In this document: piece after piece, positions 1 to 7,227 of the stretch | Numbering within the stretch: the first letter of the stretch is position 1 | Layout of the letters: every line of letters starts with the position of its first letter | Source: Parafilimonas sp035547495 | Lineage (GTDB): Bacteria; Bacteroidota; Bacteroidia; Chitinophagales; Chitinophagaceae | Direction of reading: 5' to 3' | Assembly (NCBI GenBank): GCA_035547495.1 | Contig: DASZUY010000235.1 | Location: forward strand, 1-24,738 | DNA: 24,738 bases | Program-made: the position numbers and the translations under genes | Notes under the pieces: generated by a model | What the model saw: only the letters and a program-made list of their open reading frames with translations | Told to the model about the DNA's origin: nothing | Databases searched by the model: none

Positions 1-3
1 CTT

Positions 4-1050
4 ATGAATGCGACAAAAGCAATCATCTTAATGAATCTTGGTTCGCCTGATTCAACAGAAATAAAAGATTTAAAAAAATATCTCACGCAGTTTTTAATGG
101 ACGAGCGTGTAATTGACAAACCTTATTTTGTAAGAAGTTTACTCGTAAAAGGAATAATTGTTCCGTTTCGTGCAAAAAAATCTGCTGAAGCATATAAGTC
201 TGTTTGGGCAGCCGAAGGTGCGCCGTTAATTGTCATCAGCAAACAATTGCAACAGTTAGTGCAAAAAAATTTTGAAGAGCCGGTTGAATTGGTAATGCGT
301 TACGGTCAACCATCGAGTGAAGAAGTGTTGAAAAAACTGCATGAAGAAAATAAAAATCTTAACGAAATAATTTTATTGCCATTATATCCGCATTATGCAA
401 TGAGCAGTTATGAAACTGCTCTTGAAGATATAAGGTCGGCACATGCTAAAGCTGGTTACTCATCGCGCATAAAAACTGTAAAGCCTTTTTATAATAATGC
501 TGATTATATTAATGCTTTAGCTGAAAGCATCAGACCTTATCTGCAGGAAGACTTCGATAAAATTTTATTCAGTTATCACGGCATTCCCGAGCGGCATGTA
601 AAGAAAACAGATGTTACCCATGCACATTGTTTGATGGTGAATGATTGCTGCCATGTTGCATCACCTGCACATGATTTTTGTTATCGTCATCAAACAATAA
701 GAACAACAGAATTAATTACTGAACGTTTGCAAATTCCAAAGGAAAAAGTTGAACAAACGTTTCAATCGCGATTGGGCAGAGACCCTTGGCTAACACCTTT
801 TACTGCAGTTCGGTTAACTGAATTACCAAACGAAGGCGTAAAGAAAGTATTGGTTGTTTGTCCTGCCTTTGTGAGTGATTGTTTGGAAACATTGGAAGAA
901 ATGGCAATTCAGGGAAGAGAAATTTTTATGGATGCCGGCGGCGAAAGTTTTCAATTAATCCCATGCATGAACACGCAATATTTATGGGTTGAAACAATTA
1001 CAAAATGGTTTAAAAATTATTTGCAAGGCGATACGTCGATGGTTAATTAA
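4..1050 (+). CDS. hemH: Ferrochelatase (HemH)
   Basis: This enzyme inserts ferrous iron into protoporphyrin IX, the last step of protoporphyrin-dependent heme synthesis. At 348 aa it has the usual family length. Visible are the N-terminal ILMNLGSPDS segment, the active-site region SYHGIPERH with the family's conserved His at residue 192, and FVSDCLETLEE with the conserved acidic residues. Between them lie four cysteines, C209, C215, C216 and C226. Some bacterial ferrochelatases bind a [2Fe-2S] cluster through an internal Cys-rich segment, so a cluster is plausible here, by inference. The ATG at position 4 is the first possible start, and its upstream region is outside the window. The stop overlaps the next start in TAATG, which suggests translational coupling to hemJ. 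Confidence 0.96.
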   Translation: MNATKAIILMNLGSPDSTEIKDLKKYLTQFLMDERVIDKPYFVRSLLVKGIIVPFRAKKSAEAYKSVWAAEGAPLIVISKQLQQLVQKNFEEPVELVMRYGQPSSEEVLKKLHEENKNLNEIILLPLYPHYAMSSYETALEDIRSAHAKAGYSSRIKTVKPFYNNADYINALAESIRPYLQEDFDKILFSYHGIPERHVKKTDVTHAHCLMVNDCCHVASPAHDFCYRHQTIRTTELITERLQIPKEKVEQTFQSRLGRDPWLTPFTAVRLTELPNEGVKKVLVVCPAFVSDCLETLEEMAIQGREIFMDAGGESFQLIPCMNTQYLWVETITKWFKNYLQGDTSMVN

Positions 1051-1598
1051 TGCTCTATCTAAAAAGTGTACATATCATTTTTGTGGTCACATGGTTTGCA
1101 GGCATGTTTTACATGCCGCGGCTTTTTATTTACAACACAGAAGCCAATGAAAAATCAGAGCCTGAAAAATCCATCTTGCAAAAGCAATTTAATATAATGA
1201 TGAAACGGCTTTGGTTTGGCATTACATTTCCATCAGCAATCATTACACTTGTTTTAGGACCAACATTAATGTATGTTGAAGGTTGGGAAAATCATTTGTT
1301 TGATGCATCAGGAAAATGGCTTTTAATTAAACTGATTTTTGTAGTGCTTTTATATGTTTATTTTTTTTCGCTGAATAAAATTTTCAAACAACAGCAAAAA
1401 GGAATTTATAAATATTCATCGCAGCAGTTGCGTGTGTGGAATGAAGTGGCAACAATTTTTTTAGTAGCGATTGTAATGCTCGCAACTGTAAAACAAGGCA
1501 TCAGTTTTGTGTGGGGATTGATTGGCTTAATTTGTTTTGTAATTGTGCTGATGAGCGCGATTAAAATTTATAAAACTATCCGACAGAAAAAAAAGTAA
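1050..1598 (+). CDS. hemJ: HemJ-like protoporphyrinogen IX oxidase (CopD/UPF0093 family)
   Basis: This is an integral membrane protein of 182 aa with four to five predicted helices. The N-terminal pattern (KSVHIIFVVTWFAGMFYMPR) with H8, W15 and R24 is typical of the HemJ family, which oxidises protoporphyrinogen IX to protoporphyrin IX, the substrate of the upstream hemH product. K94 in WLLIKL and the NEVATIFL segment are also family-like. As I recall the family, a Tyr-His pair commonly follows the Lys-containing helix. Here that place reads VYFF, so that His may be missing. The start ATG shares one base with the hemH stop and the stop overlaps the next gene, so the three genes probably form one operon. 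Assignment to heme synthesis rests on both sequence and neighbourhood. Confidence 0.85.
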   Translation: MLYLKSVHIIFVVTWFAGMFYMPRLFIYNTEANEKSEPEKSILQKQFNIMMKRLWFGITFPSAIITLVLGPTLMYVEGWENHLFDASGKWLLIKLIFVVLLYVYFFSLNKIFKQQQKGIYKYSSQQLRVWNEVATIFLVAIVMLATVKQGISFVWGLIGLICFVIVLMSAIKIYKTIRQKKK

Positions 1599-2338
1599 TG
1601 AAGATTATTCCGTTATCCGAAGGTGTTTTTACAATTGATAAGTCGAAAATTTTTGTTCCGTTTGATGTACACAAAGATGAACTGCAGGAAAGAGCAAAAG
1701 GAAGTTTGCTGGTTGAAGTGCAGCCGTTTGTTGTGATTACGCAGAAAGATATTTTATTGCTTGATACAGGTCTTGGGTTTATGCAACAAGACGAAATGCA
1801 GTTGCATAAAAATTTAAAAGCGCACAATATAAACCCGGATGATGTTACCAAAGTTTTGTTATCGCATTTACATAAAGACCATGCTGGTGGTGTGAGTTAT
1901 AAGGACAAGCTTGGACATTATCATCTTTCTTTTAAAAATGCAAAGTATTATGTGCAGAAACCTGGATTTGATTTTGCGATGACCGCAGGTTTTCCATCTT
2001 TTATGACGGAAGAACTTTCAATATTGGAAGGAAATGAACAAGTGGTTTTTTTGACTGCGAATGAAGGTTTTATTGATGGGTATATTCATTATAAAGTAAC
2101 GGGTGCGCATACGCCACATCACCAGGTGTTTTGGATTGAAGATGATGAGAAAATATTTTTTGGTGCTGATGATGCGCCGCAAATTCAACAAATGAAACAT
2201 CGCTTTGTTGCAAAATACGATTATGATGGAAAAGAGGCGATGGAATTGCGCAAGCTGTGGTGGCAACAAGGCAAAGAACAAAACTGGACGTTCTTATTTT
2301 ATCATGATGTGAAAACGCCGGTTGCAAAAAATGTTTAA
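1598..2338 (+). CDS. MBL-fold metallo-hydrolase
   Basis: This 246-aa protein of the metallo-beta-lactamase superfamily probably binds two metal ions, usually zinc. The signature HxHxDH is present as H90-L-H92-K-D94-H95. Further candidate ligands are H171 in GAHTPHH, D191 in FGADDAP and H236 near the C-terminus, so the metal site looks complete. An Asp in LLLDTGLG marks the first strand of the fold. No signal peptide is seen, so it is probably cytoplasmic. The substrate cannot be told from sequence. Family members include lactonases, thioesterases and phosphodiesterases. The ATG overlaps the hemJ stop (TAATG), which places it third in the heme operon, but no direct link to heme metabolism is evident. 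Its 3' end overlaps the end of convergent purH by 4 bp. Confidence 0.88.
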   Translation: MKIIPLSEGVFTIDKSKIFVPFDVHKDELQERAKGSLLVEVQPFVVITQKDILLLDTGLGFMQQDEMQLHKNLKAHNINPDDVTKVLLSHLHKDHAGGVSYKDKLGHYHLSFKNAKYYVQKPGFDFAMTAGFPSFMTEELSILEGNEQVVFLTANEGFIDGYIHYKVTGAHTPHHQVFWIEDDEKIFFGADDAPQIQQMKHRFVAKYDYDGKEAMELRKLWWQQGKEQNWTFLFYHDVKTPVAKNV

Positions 2339-3873
2339 TGCCTGAAGTGCCGCATGCCTGTCATTACCATTGCAAGATTATTTTGCACGCAGTAATCAAT
2401 ACTGTCTTTGTCTCTCACTGATCCACCCGGCTGAATGATGGCTGTTACACCGACTGCATGCGCCATTTGCACACAATCATTAAAAGGGAAAAATGCATCG
2501 CTTGCTAATACAGCACCGTTTAAATCAAACTTAAATTGGTTTGCTTTTTCAATTGCCTGGCGCAACGCATCAACGCGACTTGTTTGTCCGCAACCTTTGC
2601 CAACAAGCTGCCTATTTTTTATTAGAGCAATCGCATTACTTTTTAAATGTTTGCAAACAAGATTTGCAAAAACTAAATCTTGTTTTTCTGCTTCAGTTGT
2701 TTGTCGGCCGCCAACTTCCTTCCATTCCAAATAATTGCCCTTATCAACATCTTGCTGCAAAGTACCGCTGAGTAAAGATTTGTATTGAGTTGTGATCTTT
2801 GAACTGTGAGCCGTGAGTTGAAGAAGAATCCTATTCTTTTTTGTTTTCAGAATTTGCAAAGCATCATCATCGAATCCCGGTGCCATCAACACTTCAAAAA
2901 ATATTTCACTGATGGCATTTGCGGTAGCTGCATCAATGTTCGCATTTGTAATAAGCACGCCGCCGAAAGCACTTTCAGGATCACCGGCTAACGCTGCATC
3001 CCAACATTCTTTTAAAGAATTTCGTTGTGCAATACCGCAAACATTGGTGTGCTTAATTACTGCAAATGTTATATCTGCTTTATCAAACTCATTAATTATT
3101 TGAATCGCGGCATCAATATCAACAAGATTATTATAAGAAATTTCTTTTCCGTGTAATTGCGTAAACGTTTTATTCATATCGCCATAAAAAAAGGCGTGTT
3201 GATGCGGGTTCTCGCCGTAACGCAAAGATTTTTTTTCTTGGAAAGGATTAAAAATATCGTTGTTGAAATAATTGCTGATCGCAATATCATAATTCATTAC
3301 GACCTCGAAAGCCTTTGCTGCAAAGCTTTTGCGTTGTTCTATAGATGTTTCACCATTTTGATTTTGCAGCAGTTCAACCAGCGAATTGTAATCATCTTTC
3401 GCAGCAATCACCAAAACGTCTTTAAAATTTTTTGCTGCTGCGCGAATCATTGACGGTCCGCCAATATCGATTTTTTCTATGATTACAGCCTCATCTAAAT
3501 GTCCACTGGTGGAGGAGACTTTTTGCTTCTGTTGTTCTAAAACCTCTTCGAAAGGATATAAATCAACAATCACCAAATCAATTTCAGGAATATTGTATTG
3601 CGACATTTCGTTTACATCTTGTTCGTTACTTCTTCTGCCTAAAATTCCACCGAACACAGATGGATGCAAGGTCTTTACTCTTCCGCCTAAAATAGAAGGG
3701 TAAGTTGTGAGCGATTCAACAGCTTCACACTTCACGTTTAAATCTTCAATAAATTTTTGCGTACCACCGGTTGAATAAATTTTTATGTTGAGTTGTTCGA
3801 GTGTTTTAACTACCGATTCTAATCCATCTTTATAAAAAACAGAAATTAATGCGCTTTGAATTTTTTTTTGCAT
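2335..3873 (-). CDS. purH: Bifunctional AICAR formyltransferase / IMP cyclohydrolase (PurH)
   Basis: PurH catalyses the last two steps of de novo purine synthesis, formylation of AICAR and cyclisation of FAICAR to IMP. The 512-aa protein has an N-terminal cyclohydrolase domain (STGGT near residue 35, GRVKTLHP, IEKIDIGGPSMIRAAAKN). The C-terminal transformylase domain shows RYGENPHQ, the catalytic Lys-His in IKHTNVCG, GDPESAFGGV, VGKGCGQTSRVDA and the C-terminal FPFNDC and GGSVRD segments. All key motifs are intact. Two surface stretches look like repeat-derived inserts: one between DLYPFE and IIEKIDIGG (DNA 3487-3524), the other after KKNRILL (DNA 2783-2817). It is the last gene of a minus-strand run and starts 16 bp after the comEC stop. 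Confidence 0.96.
   Translation of the reverse strand: MQKKIQSALISVFYKDGLESVVKTLEQLNIKIYSTGGTQKFIEDLNVKCEAVESLTTYPSILGGRVKTLHPSVFGGILGRRSNEQDVNEMSQYNIPEIDLVIVDLYPFEEVLEQQKQKVSSTSGHLDEAVIIEKIDIGGPSMIRAAAKNFKDVLVIAAKDDYNSLVELLQNQNGETSIEQRKSFAAKAFEVVMNYDIAISNYFNNDIFNPFQEKKSLRYGENPHQHAFFYGDMNKTFTQLHGKEISYNNLVDIDAAIQIINEFDKADITFAVIKHTNVCGIAQRNSLKECWDAALAGDPESAFGGVLITNANIDAATANAISEIFFEVLMAPGFDDDALQILKTKKNRILLQLTAHSSKITTQYKSLLSGTLQQDVDKGNYLEWKEVGGRQTTEAEKQDLVFANLVCKHLKSNAIALIKNRQLVGKGCGQTSRVDALRQAIEKANQFKFDLNGAVLASDAFFPFNDCVQMAHAVGVTAIIQPGGSVRDKDSIDYCVQNNLAMVMTGMRHFRH
2783..2817 (-). repeat. Degenerate 7-bp tandem repeat inside purH
   Basis: On the minus strand five successive 7-bp units run through the purH frame. 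The first two are CTCACGG and CTCACAG, followed by three more diverged units that keep the YTCA-type core. Because 7 is not a multiple of 3, successive units are read in different frames, giving the peptide LTAHSSKITTQ. Intergenic arrays of this kind, alternating CCGTGAG and CCGTGAA on the other strand, are to my knowledge common in Bacteroidota genomes. The periodicity is seen directly; the origin from an intergenic repeat is inferred. Confidence 0.55.
3487..3524 (+). repeat. Palindromic repeat-like segment inside purH
   Basis: The plus strand here begins AGCCTCATCTAAAT and ends GGAGGAGACTTTT, around a short hairpin TCCAC-TG-GTGGA at about 3502-3513. The layout resembles a palindromic intergenic repeat that I recall from many Bacteroidota genomes (AGCCTC, CTAAAT, then a CCTCC/GGAGG hairpin, then ACTTTT). 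It encodes roughly the peptide KVSSTSGHLDEA in PurH. At this place typical Bacteroidota PurH proteins, as I remember them, are about ten residues shorter. The hairpin and segment are visible; family membership is inferred from memory and unverified. Confidence 0.45.
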
Positions 3874-3889
3874 GATATAAATTTTGCTG

Positions 3890-5980
3890 CTACAATTTTA
3901 TAACAGAAGCACCTTGCTGTGCCACTGAATGGAAGCGCAAATGTAATAGCTCGCAATCTTTTTTCCATTGGATGGATTTCCACATCGAAATATTGCTTGC
4001 TGCGATATATGTTTTGCAATTGAAAACTGCATTTAGTTCAGCAATTGAATTATTAATTTTTCCACAAAGAATAATTACATCAACAGCAATTTTTTTAGAT
4101 GTATTTGATGCTGCAAGCGTTTGATTAAGCAGCAAAACCTTTTTGTTGTGATAATTAAGAATGGCATTTTTATAATAAGGAAACAATACATTTTTATTTA
4201 CACTTAACCTGTCTTTTATTCTCGATTGTTTAAGATTAAAATTTCTAAGTAAGGCATTTGTAATAACGATTGAATCGCCACTAAAACAACAATCATTTCC
4301 GCTAATAAAATCTATTGCTGTATATTTTGGAACATTATAAACAACAATTTTTTGTTGTTGTGAATGCTGAATAAGATTAATATCGCGTAAAATAAAAAAT
4401 GCGAGCGCAAAATTTAATGCAGTTATGAATGCAGGTTTATTTTTATTAAGCAACCAAACACTCACAGAAATTATTAAACCAAACAGAATTATTACTTGCC
4501 ACAAAGAAATATGCAAACCATCCCACACAGAAAAATTAGTTGCATCCATGTATTGAATGAAATCATTCATAAACTTTATACTGTATTCAATCATAGCGCC
4601 AATAAAAGATGCAACAATATGTAACCATGAAAAACAAAACAAAGCCAGTTCAGCATATAAAATAAACCCCGATAAAGGAACAGCAATTAAGTTTCCTATT
4701 AAGAACATTAATGGTAATTGATGAAAATGATAAATAACAATTGGCAATGCCAAAATTTGCGCAGCAAGTGTAACTGAAGTTAATTGCCACAACTTTCGCA
4801 AAGATTTATTTTGAATATAGATGAGATTATTAACCGGTTTAAAAAATATCACGATGCTTAACACCGCAGCATACGAGAGTTGAAATCCAACATCCCATAA
4901 ATTAAACGGGTTATACACCAATAGAATAAATGCAGAAGCTGCAAGCGTATTGAAAATATTTCCATTCTTATTTAAGAATTGACCGACAAGTATGCAAGTG
5001 AACATTACAGAGGCTCTTGAAATAGATGGCGCTGCTCCTGCAATTAAGGTGAACATCCAGATTACACCGAGAATAATTATTGGTTCAAGAATTTTTTTAA
5101 GTTTTGATGGTTTGAAAAATCTAAAAAGCCAAACGAGTGTTGCATATAAAATAGCGATGTGCATTCCGCTGATGGCGATAATGTGAACAACACCTGTATC
5201 GCTGTAAGCCTGCACTAAATCTTTATCCAAATCATTTCTGTAACCAATTAATAACGCTTCTGCAATTCCCAATTCTTTTTGCGAATGAATGTTTTTTTGC
5301 ATTGTTCTAAGCGCAGCATCACGCATTGAAAATAAAAAATCGTTTAAAAAATTTTTATTGGTTGATGATAAATTGATGTAATCATTTTTAGAAATAAAAA
5401 CCTGGTTTGTTATTCCTTGGAACAAACAAAAACGATTGTAATTAAGCGCAGCAGGATTGCCGCTATTTATTATTGGTTGCAGATTTTTATTTAAAATAAT
5501 TTGAGAGCCATACTTTAGGCTTATTGTTTTATCATCTTTTTTAATGTACAGTAATATATTTCCGTTAGTCGATTGCCAGTGATTGTTTATTAAAATTGCA
5601 TCTATAGAAGCTAATGCTTTATATGAATTTGCTTTTTCAACAAGTGGTTCTTCCAATGTTATTAATACAATGTTACCGGGCTTATAAACTTTACCAAACC
5701 AATGCGCATTATTGTGAATATTTTGTTTCCATGTAAGCATCATTCCTGCACAAACAAAAAGCGAAAGAATGAGCGCACCGCGCAACCAATTGAAACGAAA
5801 TTTTTTTGCTTCAGATAAAAATGAAAAACAAATTATAAGGCAGGCAACAAAAGCAGTTAAGCATAAAATATTTTTTATGTCGGGATGAAAATACCATTGT
5901 GTTATTATTCCTGCGGCGAGTGCAGCAACCAGTTTTACAAAAGGGAAATTCTTTAAAGCGTTGGTTGGGTGAAAAGGCAT
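3890..5980 (-). CDS. comEC: ComEC/Rec2-family competence membrane protein
   Basis: ComEC forms the inner-membrane channel that carries single-stranded DNA into the cytoplasm during natural transformation. The 696-aa protein has two N-terminal hydrophobic helices, a soluble DUF4131-like region (about residues 100-215), and the Competence domain (about 240-520). That domain contains LIGYRNDLD, GVVHIIAISGMHIAILYA and many membrane helices. The C-terminal part (about 545-696) sits where a metallo-beta-lactamase-like domain is found in longer ComEC proteins, but no HxHxDH motif is present. This shortened form is, from memory, usual in Chitinophagaceae. It starts 35 bp after the rhomboid gene stop and ends 16 bp before purH, so co-transcription is likely. 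Confidence 0.9.
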   Translation of the reverse strand: MPFHPTNALKNFPFVKLVAALAAGIITQWYFHPDIKNILCLTAFVACLIICFSFLSEAKKFRFNWLRGALILSLFVCAGMMLTWKQNIHNNAHWFGKVYKPGNIVLITLEEPLVEKANSYKALASIDAILINNHWQSTNGNILLYIKKDDKTISLKYGSQIILNKNLQPIINSGNPAALNYNRFCLFQGITNQVFISKNDYINLSSTNKNFLNDFLFSMRDAALRTMQKNIHSQKELGIAEALLIGYRNDLDKDLVQAYSDTGVVHIIAISGMHIAILYATLVWLFRFFKPSKLKKILEPIIILGVIWMFTLIAGAAPSISRASVMFTCILVGQFLNKNGNIFNTLAASAFILLVYNPFNLWDVGFQLSYAAVLSIVIFFKPVNNLIYIQNKSLRKLWQLTSVTLAAQILALPIVIYHFHQLPLMFLIGNLIAVPLSGFILYAELALFCFSWLHIVASFIGAMIEYSIKFMNDFIQYMDATNFSVWDGLHISLWQVIILFGLIISVSVWLLNKNKPAFITALNFALAFFILRDINLIQHSQQQKIVVYNVPKYTAIDFISGNDCCFSGDSIVITNALLRNFNLKQSRIKDRLSVNKNVLFPYYKNAILNYHNKKVLLLNQTLAASNTSKKIAVDVIILCGKINNSIAELNAVFNCKTYIAASNISMWKSIQWKKDCELLHLRFHSVAQQGASVIKL

Positions 5981-6015
5981 TAATAAAAATAAAAAACTTT
6001 TATTAATGCATTAAA

Positions 6016-6660
6016 TCAAAAATAAGATTCTACCGATTGAACAAAATTGATGAAAGGGTTGAACCCTGTGCGCAGTGCAAAGCTCATCACGATTAAAAAT
6101 GCAATTCCATATAAAGCGCCCCACAAATGTGCAGAATGATTGATATGACTTGTTCCTTTTCTTGACCAGTAAGCGCTGATGATTAAATACAGCGGGCCAA
6201 AAACAAAACCCGGAATTCTTATTGGCAGAAACAAGAAACTAAGCGGCGCCTGTGGAAATAAAAATATACCGGCAAAAATTACTGCTGATACAGCTCCGGA
6301 TGCACCAAGGCTTCTGTAATAATAATTTTCTTTGTTGCTTAAATATGTTGGAATAAGGCAAATTGCCAGTGCAGATATATACATCACTAAATACAAAAGT
6401 GTGCCTGTGCTGTTTCCAAAAATTTCGGCAAAAGCGCGGTTAACTAAATCACCAAAAAAATAAAGCGAGATCATGTTGAAAGCCAGGTGACCAATATCTG
6501 CATGAATAAGTCCGTTACTAAAAAAACGATACCATTGCTTGCGCTGTGCAATATCAGGCGGATAAAAAATTAGTTTATCCATTAGCTCGTGATTACTAAA
6601 AGCAAGAAATGAAATGATTGCCGTGATAATGATGATGATGATTGTAATGCCGATAGTCAT
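6016..6660 (-). CDS. Rhomboid-family intramembrane serine protease
   Basis: This 214-aa polytopic membrane protein belongs to the rhomboid family, which cleaves substrates within or next to their membrane segments. The catalytic pair is visible: Ser121 in the GASG motif and His178 in SAHLWG, with the HxxxN motif (H58-x3-N62) in an earlier helix. About six hydrophobic segments are present. The N-terminus is a run of isoleucines (MTIGITIIIIII) coded by a simple ATC repeat and forms the first helix. The start follows the rlmH stop by 21 bp, so it lies in the rlmH-comEC-purH run. The substrate is unknown. Confidence 0.9.
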   Translation of the reverse strand: MTIGITIIIIIITAIISFLAFSNHELMDKLIFYPPDIAQRKQWYRFFSNGLIHADIGHLAFNMISLYFFGDLVNRAFAEIFGNSTGTLLYLVMYISALAICLIPTYLSNKENYYYRSLGASGAVSAVIFAGIFLFPQAPLSFLFLPIRIPGFVFGPLYLIISAYWSRKGTSHINHSAHLWGALYGIAFLIVMSFALRTGFNPFINFVQSVESYF

Positions 6661-6681
6661 TTCAGATTTTGAGTTTATTTT

Positions 6682-7155
6682 TCATTGATGATGATATTTT
6701 TCATTACGCAAAATAGTGCATGCACGATAAACCTGCTCTGCCAATATTAAACGCGCCAACATATGCGGAAAAACAAGCTTCGATAAACTCCATGTAAAAT
6801 TTGCGCGTTGTTTTATTTCATCACTCACGCCAAAAGCACCACCAATTAAAAGAATAACAGAGCGAACACCTGCAACTGTTTGTTTCGAAATAAAATTTGC
6901 CAATTCAACAGAAGTTAATTGCTTACCAGTTTCATCAAGCAACACTAAAAAATCGTCTTTATTAATTTTTGAAAGTAATGCCTGCGCTTCTAACTCTTTT
7001 AAATTATTTGTTGAAAGGGAAGCTGCATTTTTTAATGGCGGAATAATAAGCCATTCTGCCTTATAATAATTGTTGATGCGCATTGTGAAATCATCAATTG
7101 CCTTTTTGAAATTATCATCATGAGGTTTACCGATATTGATGAATTGAAATTTCAT
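6682..7155 (-). CDS. rlmH: 23S rRNA (pseudouridine1915-N3)-methyltransferase RlmH
   Basis: RlmH is a small SPOUT-class methyltransferase that uses S-adenosylmethionine to methylate pseudouridine 1915 in helix 69 of 23S rRNA. At 157 aa it matches the family length exactly. Family hallmarks are LDETGKQLTS, the knot-forming IGGAFGVSDE segment, and the C-terminal LSKLVFPHMLARLILAEQ and YRACTI...KYHHQ. The start MKFQFINIGKP is standard. It is the first gene of a minus-strand run with the rhomboid, comEC and purH genes. Its promoter should lie in the 66-bp divergent gap with the DUF4249 gene, but I could not identify a convincing box on its strand. Confidence 0.96.
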   Translation of the reverse strand: MKFQFINIGKPHDDNFKKAIDDFTMRINNYYKAEWLIIPPLKNAASLSTNNLKELEAQALLSKINKDDFLVLLDETGKQLTSVELANFISKQTVAGVRSVILLIGGAFGVSDEIKQRANFTWSLSKLVFPHMLARLILAEQVYRACTILRNEKYHHQ

Positions 7156-7212
7156 AATTAAAAGATTACAATTTTATAAATCTTTTCGCAACTACTGTTG
7201 CTCAGCGGCAAA

Positions 7213-7220
7213 TAACTTTG
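7213..7220 (+). promoter_or_regulatory. Candidate -7 promoter box (TAACTTTG)
   Basis: TAACTTTG matches the Bacteroidota -7 consensus TAnnTTTG in all fixed positions. It lies only 7 bp before the ATG at 7228, so transcription would begin almost at the start codon. It also argues against the in-frame GTG at 7222 as the start. No -33 TTG at the usual spacing is clear. Confidence 0.5.
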
Positions 7221-7227
7221 TGTGCGG

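Noticed and set aside
6620..6650. GAT/ATC trinucleotide run at the start of the rhomboid gene
   Set aside because: It codes for an isoleucine-rich first membrane helix, and short simple runs are expected in AT-rich membrane genes.
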